From Prosthecobacter sp. (GTDB lineage: Bacteria; Verrucomicrobiota; Verrucomicrobiia; Verrucomicrobiales; Verrucomicrobiaceae), in assembly GCA_025869455.1 (NCBI GenBank), contig JAOZVT010000618.1, positions 1 to 8,928 on the forward strand: 8,928 nucleotides of DNA, read 5' to 3'. The notes under the pieces were generated by a model. The model saw only the letters and a list, made by a program, of their open reading frames with translations, searched no databases and was not told where the DNA came from. Below are positions 5,036-8,928 of the stretch, one piece after another. The first letter of the stretch is position 1. Each line of letters begins with the position of its first letter. Made by a program: the position numbers and the translations under genes.

Positions 5036-7711
5036 TTATGAACAGGGGCTAAAGACGCTGGAACGGCGACGGCGGCGCAGGCCGAGGCTTAATAAGCCGA
5101 CTCCGATCAGGCAAAGACGCCCAGGTTCTGGCGTAATGGCTACCGTAAGGCTGCCGTTATTGGTCATAGGGCTGATGTCCCAGAGGAAGCCCCAGGTGGT
5201 CAAATCCGGCAGATTGATATTGCCTTCATTGGCCGCCAGATCACTGCCCGTGCGGTTATTATCCCCCAGTGAGAATCCGGTGGCATCCAGCAGACCTTCC
5301 CAGTCCAGTAGCACCCAGTAATCTCCAAGTGTGGGTATGTAATCTTCATCAAAAGTGATTTCGAAAAGACTGTTGGCGGTGAGCGTGAGATCCCCGCCAA
5401 TGGTGATTTGATCAGCCGTGCCACCATTTAGAATATTGAGTGAGACAACGGTGCTGGGGAGAGGCGGATCGAAAGCGAGGTTTCCTGAGATAGCCAAGGT
5501 GCCGTAGCCATCTCCCGCAGTGCTGATATCGGCTGCATTGGATGCGGAGCCGGGGCGAATCTGGGCCGTGCCGCCAACATTGAGGCTGCCGGTGACGGTT
5601 CCGCCTCCGCTGATGACGCGGGTGCCTGAAGCGGGCGCATAAGTGAAACCACCGCTGACGGCGCTGACATCAAAAGTGGCTCCTGAATCAATTTGGAGCC
5701 AACTGCTTTCGGCGATGTTGCCCGTGCTGGTCAGGGTGAGATCGCCATCGCTAACCGTAGTTTTGCCTGTGTACGTGTTTTCGGCGGAGAGGCGCAGAGA
5801 ACCAATCCCTATTTTTAAAATGCCACCGCTGCCGATGACAGGCACATTGAGATTGGTGGTGCCGCTGTTGATGGTGAAGCTGCGTTGCTCAGTGCCTACA
5901 TTGATTTGAGCCACGCCAAAGGTTCCGCTTGGGATATTGATATTGTTTGTACCGGTCCCAGTGAAGTCTCCATTGAGGATGAGTTCAGAGCCCATGTTGG
6001 AAGCAGAGGTGGCTTTATTTAGGGTGATGGTCTGCCCGCTGAGGGTCATGCCTCCGGCTCCAATGGTCAGAGTGGTGATGCGTGCAGAGCTATTACCCCC
6101 GACGTTAATGACCGTGCCTGAATAACCGAGGGCTTCAAACTTGTTCACGGTCATCTGGCCACCACTGTTTACCGTCATGGCGCTGCCGCCTGAAAGGGTC
6201 GCTGTGCCCGTGATGTTGACGATGCCACTGTTGGCCGATGAGGCTGACATGCCTATGCCGCCCGTTTGAATGTAATTGGCAAAGGTTTCATTGCGTCCGT
6301 TGAAGTCGAGCGTTGGCCCGCTGCTAACTGTGATGGTGGCGGTATCAGGAACTTGATCACTGACCGTCCATTCCAGGGTGCCGCCATTGACCAAGATGTC
6401 TCCACCGACCGCATTTTGGGTGGTGGTTTTACCCATCAGGAGAAACCCAGCACTTACGGTAGTAAGGCCTGTGTAGCTATTGGAGTCCACACCCGCGAGG
6501 GTGAGTGTGCCGTTGCCTGTCTTGGTCAATCCACCATCTCCGACGATGGCTAAGTTTACCGTGGTGGTATCCGCTGTGATGTTCCAGGTGCGAGTCGCTG
6601 CGCCCAAGTTGACCTGATTGACTGCACCCGTTGTTAGGGCTGAGCTTGAGCTGTTGTAAGTGATGCTGTTGGTGCCTGAGGCGGTGACATCACCATTGAG
6701 AATGAGTTCATTGCCAAGGCGGTCTGCCGTCGTGGTACGGTTTAACATCAAGGTTTGTCCGCTAAGGAACAGTCCGCCGCTGCCGACGGTAAAGGAAGTG
6801 ATGAAGCTGTTTCCATCTCCCCCCATCAATAAAACATTGCCTGCGGTAGTGTAGCCGGTGAAGTCCACGGCATTGGCGGACCAGCGGCCATTGCTATTGA
6901 TGGTTAAGAGGGTCCCACCAGACATGGCCAAAGTGCCAGTGATTTCAATCAGGCCCGCATTGCCGCCCGTTTGCCCACCGGAGGTTTGGGTGAAGTTGGC
7001 GAAGGTTTCCGAGCGCCCATTAAAATTGATAGCTCCACCTGAGACGGTGATGGAGCTGGAGTCCGCTATCTGGTTATGCCCAGAACTCCAAGCCAAAGTA
7101 CCGCCCGTGGCGACTTCGATGTTTCCAGCGAGGGCGTTCACACCCGAAGTTTTATTGATGGTCAGAGTTCCTGCTGAAATCAAGATACTGCCCGTCAATG
7201 TATTGGCTGAACTGCCGCTGAGAGTCAGGTTGCCGATTCCGCTTTTGGTCAGTCCTGCATTTCCTGCCAAAGCAGAGCTAATGGTGACATCCACATTGGC
7301 AGCGATGAGGGGCGTGCCTGCTAGGGTTAAGGTGTTGCCACTGAGGGTGTAGTTTCCTGATCCCGTGGCGTTGAATGTCAGGCCACCTGCGGTGATGGCC
7401 TCACCAAGTGTCACCGTGCCTGCTGAGCCAGTGCCGACACCAAAGATGGCCGTGTCTGGGGTAGCATTGCTCCAGGCTTGGTAACCCGCAGGGATGGAGT
7501 CATTATTATACCAGACGTCGAGGGCAGAAGTGTTCCATGTGCCTGCACCATCTTGCACGCCCGCAGAACCCGTGTTGCCATCCCAAGTTAAGGCGGCAGC
7601 GGTCAGGAAGGAGAGGGGAGTAAAAAAAAGCGCGAGGAGGCGAGACGTCCTGTGGATCACCATTTGAGCTTGGGGGTTAGAGCTATGAGATACTACCCCT
7701 TTTTTTAGCAT
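5036..7711 (-). CDS. PATR-repeat surface protein with PEP-CTERM sorting tail
   Basis: From the ATG at 7711 the product has 891 residues (numbering below uses this start). It opens with a hydrophobic export signal (about 23-40, LLALFFTPLSFLTAAA), then LTWDG. A TTG at 7723 and an ATG at 7663, just before the signal core, are alternative starts. The body is Gly/Thr/Ser-rich beta-helix sequence with three autotransporter-associated beta-strand (PATR) motifs at about 154-184, 395-425 and 632-660 (pattern G-L-T-K-x-G-x-G-x-L-x-L-S-x...TG). The C-terminus is a PEP-CTERM signal: TPEPGR (860-865), a hydrophobic stretch to 877, then RRRRR (879-883) and a short tail. By family knowledge this is recognised by an exosortase after export, and the protein ends on the cell surface or in the matrix. 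No autotransporter barrel is present. It is divergent from a second PATR gene at 8240. Confidence 0.85.
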   Translation of the reverse strand: MLKKGVVSHSSNPQAQMVIHRTSRLLALFFTPLSFLTAAALTWDGNTGSAGVQDGAGTWNTSALDVWYNNDSIPAGYQAWSNATPDTAIFGVGTGSAGTVTLGEAITAGGLTFNATGSGNYTLSGNTLTLAGTPLIAANVDVTISSALAGNAGLTKSGIGNLTLSGSSANTLTGSILISAGTLTINKTSGVNALAGNIEVATGGTLAWSSGHNQIADSSSITVSGGAINFNGRSETFANFTQTSGGQTGGNAGLIEITGTLAMSGGTLLTINSNGRWSANAVDFTGYTTAGNVLLMGGDGNSFITSFTVGSGGLFLSGQTLMLNRTTTADRLGNELILNGDVTASGTNSITYNSSSSALTTGAVNQVNLGAATRTWNITADTTTVNLAIVGDGGLTKTGNGTLTLAGVDSNSYTGLTTVSAGFLLMGKTTTQNAVGGDILVNGGTLEWTVSDQVPDTATITVSSGPTLDFNGRNETFANYIQTGGIGMSASSANSGIVNITGTATLSGGSAMTVNSGGQMTVNKFEALGYSGTVINVGGNSSARITTLTIGAGGMTLSGQTITLNKATSASNMGSELILNGDFTGTGTNNINIPSGTFGVAQINVGTEQRSFTINSGTTNLNVPVIGSGGILKIGIGSLRLSAENTYTGKTTVSDGDLTLTSTGNIAESSWLQIDSGATFDVSAVSGGFTYAPASGTRVISGGGTVTGSLNVGGTAQIRPGSASNAADISTAGDGYGTLAISGNLAFDPPLPSTVVSLNILNGGTADQITIGGDLTLTANSLFEITFDEDYIPTLGDYWVLLDWEGLLDATGFSLGDNNRTGSDLAANEGNINLPDLTTWGFLWDISPMTNNGSLTVAITPEPGRLCLIGVGLLSLGLRRRRRSSVFSPCS
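5822..7264 (-). repeat. Two tandem modules of about 241 residues inside the PATR protein
   Basis: Module A (6536-7264) and module B (5822-6535) line up at a period of about 240-241 residues. Paired landmarks are LTKSGIGNLTLSG with LTKTGNGTLTLAG, FNGRSETFANFTQT with FNGRNETFANYIQT, LSGQTLMLN with LSGQTITLN, and GNELILNGD with GSELILNGD. A third PATR motif (LKIGIGSLRLS, near 5818) begins a shorter, diverged end region. The DNA of the two copies has drifted, so the duplication is not recent. Confidence 0.75.
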
Positions 7712-7770
7712 AATCTGTCCCAAAAATCAGATATTCAGCCTCTTGATCGGCAGGCTAGGTCGAACCTTTA

Positions 7771-7785
7771 TTTGAATAATTCAAA
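7771..7785. promoter_or_regulatory. Perfect palindrome TTTGAAT-A-ATTCAAA, possible operator
   Basis: Seven-base arms are perfectly inverted around one central base. It lies 60 bases upstream of the ATG at 7711, where a promoter or operator of the minus-strand PATR gene would sit. Related TGAAT/ATTCA pairs recur at 7846-7857 (two-base spacer) and 7936-7959 (wide spacer). A dimeric regulator could bind it, but AT-rich palindromes also arise by chance. Confidence 0.35.
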
Positions 7786-7842
7786 CGATGTGGAGAATAA
7801 GGGTTTTGCCTTATTTGTTCTATTGCGCTTTCGTTATTGTAG

Positions 7843-7858
7843 TTTTGAATCAATTCAG
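7843..7858. promoter_or_regulatory. Near-copy palindrome TGAAT-CA-ATTCA
   Basis: Five-base perfect arms (7846-7850 and 7853-7857) are separated by CA, with the same TGAAT/ATTCA core as the palindrome about 73 bases away. It could be a second site for the same regulator; alone it would not be significant. Confidence 0.25.
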
Positions 7859-7932
7859 AAGATAATGCCCTTTTTATTACGGATTGGTAATGGGCGGTAA
7901 TGATTTTTCTCTTGGCATGGGAATAACCTTTG

Positions 7933-7962
7933 TGTTGAATTCGCTTTGAGCCGAATTCAACA
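7933..7962. repeat. Perfect 11-base inverted repeat with 8-base loop
   Basis: TGTTGAATTCG (7933-7943) and CGAATTCAACA (7952-7962) are exact inverse complements. An outer pair, TTGGCATG (7912-7919) and CATGCCAA (7961-7968), extends the structure with an asymmetric bulge of about 15 bases on one side. No T tract follows. It could be an operator, a cruciform or an RNA leader structure; no known riboswitch or element is recognised. Confidence 0.5.
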
Positions 7963-7993
7963 TGCCAAAAATTAACCAACATCATAAAGATTC

Positions 7994-8017
7994 ACTTTCT
8001 TCAATTGTGAAGAAAGT
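7994..8017. repeat. Perfect 10-base stem-loop
   Basis: ACTTTCTTCA (7994-8003) pairs perfectly with TGAAGAAAGT (8008-8017) around ATTG. It has low G+C and no T tract, so a classical terminator is unlikely. It is followed at once by a small ATCG/CGAT hairpin (8018-8029) and then by the candidate small ORF at 8050, suggesting a structured leader or an operator. Confidence 0.45.
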
Positions 8018-8049
8018 ATCGTCTTCGATGTACAGTTTTAGGGGGTCTA

Positions 8050-8196
8050 ATGCGTAATTGCTGCTGCCAACCAAGCATTGATCGTGCCGGAATCAGTCCT
8101 CTCTTTATGAAGAAGAGGGGAATGTGCGTCTTGGGTCTTGTTCAAATGGACATGAATACTGAGGTTATTTTTGATTTAGATAAGCTGAGTCTTTAA
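8050..8196 (+). CDS. Candidate 48-residue small ORF in the leader of the second PATR gene
   Basis: ATG at 8050 to TAA at 8194-8196 gives 48 residues, starting MRNCCCQPSIDRAGIS and ending EVIFDLDKLSL. An AGGGGG run ending four bases before the ATG is the best Shine-Dalgarno-like sequence I found in the window. Three consecutive cysteines (residues 4-6) and a KKRG stretch before a short hydrophobic patch (MCVLGLV) are its only notable features. Third-position G+C is under half, lower than in the clear genes, so coding is uncertain. It ends 43 bases before the PATR start. No family is recognised. It could be a leader peptide, a small protein or chance. Confidence 0.25.
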   Translation: MRNCCCQPSIDRAGISPLFMKKRGMCVLGLVQMDMNTEVIFDLDKLSL

Positions 8197-8239
8197 CAGC
8201 GGATGTTTCGAAGAGTTTTTGAGTTTGTTTTTTTTTATC

Positions 8240-8928
8240 ATGACGCCCCCACCAGTCTCACCTAGCCCAGTTTTGAAGCGTTCTCGCCATTGGCAGTGGT
8301 TTCATAAAGCCTTGGTTTCTGCTGCTGCGCTGACAGTCCCATTTTCCTTTGGAGAAACTTCATGGAACCAGGGAAATGCAGGAAATCATGATTGGCAGTT
8401 GGATACCAACTGGCTGCCTAATACCGTCCCAAATAGCTTTGCTGAAGTCGTTAATTTTGGGTTTACACCTCCTGGCGTTCAGACCATTTCTCTGAATGGC
8501 ATCGTGACTTTAGGGACGCTGAATTTCAACAATAGCCATGGGGGGAGTTTTGTTTTGGCCCCAGGGACAGGTGGATCGCTGGTTTTTAATACAGGGAGCA
8601 ATGCCTCGACCATCCTGAATGCAGGCAATGGCAGCAATCTCATTTCCGCGCCGATCTCCTTGGAAGAGGATCTGACTGCTCAGGTCAATGCTGGCACTTT
8701 GGTTCTGTCTGGGATCGTCAGTGGTTCTGGTTTTGGTTTGGTGAAAAATGGCAACGGCTTGCTAGTGCTAAGTGGTGTCAATACCTTCACCGGCATTTCC
8801 ACTCTGAATGGTGGGATTACTCTTTTGACAGCATCGGCAGGTCTGGGTACCTCCGCTGGTGGTGGCATCATCAATGATGGTGCGACATTGGCCTTGGGGC
8901 CGATCAATGCTGGGGGGGGAGGGATTTC
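8240..8928 (+). CDS. PATR-repeat surface protein, N-terminal 229 residues (cut by window end)
   Basis: An ATG at 8240 opens a frame that stays open to the window end. Residues 1-23 are a Pro-rich then basic and aromatic lead (KRSRHWQWFHK), followed by the hydrophobic export segment ALVSAAALTVPFSFG (24-38). Then comes the Trp-rich start typical of these proteins (TSWNQGNAGNHDWQ, then NWLP), and beta-strand repeats rich in Gly, Asn, Thr and Ser. A clear PATR motif lies at about 162-196: SGFGLVKNGNGLLVLSG, then NTFTG. The protein should be exported and surface-exposed. Whether it ends in a PEP-CTERM tail or a barrel is outside the window. The bases before the ATG are a T9 run (8228-8236) and not a Shine-Dalgarno site; an in-frame stop at 8186 limits any longer start. 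Confidence 0.8.
   Translation, partial: MTPPPVSPSPVLKRSRHWQWFHKALVSAAALTVPFSFGETSWNQGNAGNHDWQLDTNWLPNTVPNSFAEVVNFGFTPPGVQTISLNGIVTLGTLNFNNSHGGSFVLAPGTGGSLVFNTGSNASTILNAGNGSNLISAPISLEEDLTAQVNAGTLVLSGIVSGSGFGLVKNGNGLLVLSGVNTFTGISTLNGGITLLTASAGLGTSAGGGIINDGATLALGPINAGGGGI

Larger units (their letters stand above)
7712..8239. promoter_or_regulatory. AT-richer divergent control region between two PATR genes
   Basis: This 528-base stretch separates the two divergent surface-protein genes and is visibly richer in A and T than its flanks. It holds three TGAAT/ATTCA palindromes (7771-7785, 7843-7858, 7933-7962), a perfect ten-base stem-loop (7994-8017), a small hairpin ATCG/CGAT (8018-8029), a candidate small ORF (8050-8196) and a T9 run just before the second gene. 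No convincing -35/-10 pair could be fixed for either gene. A frame open at 7755-7985 on the minus strand is not supported as a gene. Confidence 0.6.

Noticed and set aside
4887..5321. A 144-codon plus-strand frame over the PATR 3' end and the LysM gene start
   Set aside because: Its Arg-rich translation is the shadow of the minus-strand RRRRR tail and neighbouring codons; it overlaps two well supported genes on the other strand.
5822..7264. Repeats in the PATR gene as a CRISPR or satellite array
   Set aside because: The copies are about 723 bases long, diverged at DNA level, and keep a protein reading frame, so they are coding module repeats.
6858..7352. A 164-codon plus-strand frame rich in Pro, Val and Leu
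   Set aside because: It lies antisense to the PATR gene; its composition is what the complement of Gly/Thr/Ser/Asn repeat codons gives. The same applies to plus frames at 5643-5909, 5937-6125, 6266-6553 and 6660-6854.
7755..7985. A 76-codon minus-strand frame in the AT-rich intergenic region
   Set aside because: It runs through two of the palindromes, has no ribosome site, no recognisable motif and no codon bias like the real genes; an AT-rich stretch read by chance is likelier.
8098..8120. Hairpin CCTCTCTT / AAGAAGAGG as a terminator or riboswitch
   Set aside because: It needs a bulged base, has no T tract and lies inside the candidate small ORF; too weak to call.
8680..8907. A minus-strand frame of 75 codons near the window end
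   Set aside because: It is antisense to the second PATR gene and Pro/Val-rich as expected of a shadow of repeat codons.

Overview
The window reads as a chromosomal segment of a Verrucomicrobiota-like bacterium (Prosthecobacter/Verrucomicrobium type). This is an inference from two surface proteins built from autotransporter-associated beta-strand (PATR) repeats, one of which ends in a PEP-CTERM sorting tail, together with several exported envelope proteins and mostly weak Shine-Dalgarno sites. No rRNA, tRNA, CRISPR array, transposase or phage gene is visible.

Layout. (1) 1-109 is the 5' end of argB (acetylglutamate kinase) on the minus strand, cut by the window edge. (2) 260-641 on the plus strand holds a small two-helix membrane protein that stops at 526; a coding-like stretch in another frame runs on to 641, right against a strong 17-bp hairpin terminator (642-679). 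(3) 707-1702 minus is a Tat-exported purple-acid-phosphatase-like metallophosphoesterase with all seven expected metal ligands. (4) 1847-3441 plus is a tight three-gene run: an L,D-transpeptidase lipoprotein, a single-domain rhodanese and a DUF1802 protein. (5) 3455-4936 minus is a LysM protein with an L,D-transpeptidase-type C-terminal domain whose catalytic Ser-His-Gly-Cys has become Ser-Leu-Gly-Gly, so it is probably a pseudoenzyme. (6) 5036-7711 minus is an 891-residue PATR protein with two copies of a module of about 241 residues and a PEP-CTERM tail. (7) 7712-8239 is an AT-richer intergenic region with several inverted repeats and a 48-codon candidate small ORF with a G-rich ribosome site. 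(8) 8240-8928 plus is the start of a second PATR protein, divergent from the first and cut by the window end.

Theme. Except for argB, the rhodanese and the DUF1802 protein, the genes encode membrane, exported or surface proteins: two peptidoglycan cross-linking-type proteins (both with unusual active-site motifs), an exported phosphatase and two repeat-rich surface proteins that share a control region. I see no clear new defence or mobile system. The points most worth checking are the dead L,D-transpeptidase, the Arg-to-Cys change in the other L,D-transpeptidase, the broken or frameshifted membrane gene, and the palindrome-rich divergent control region.
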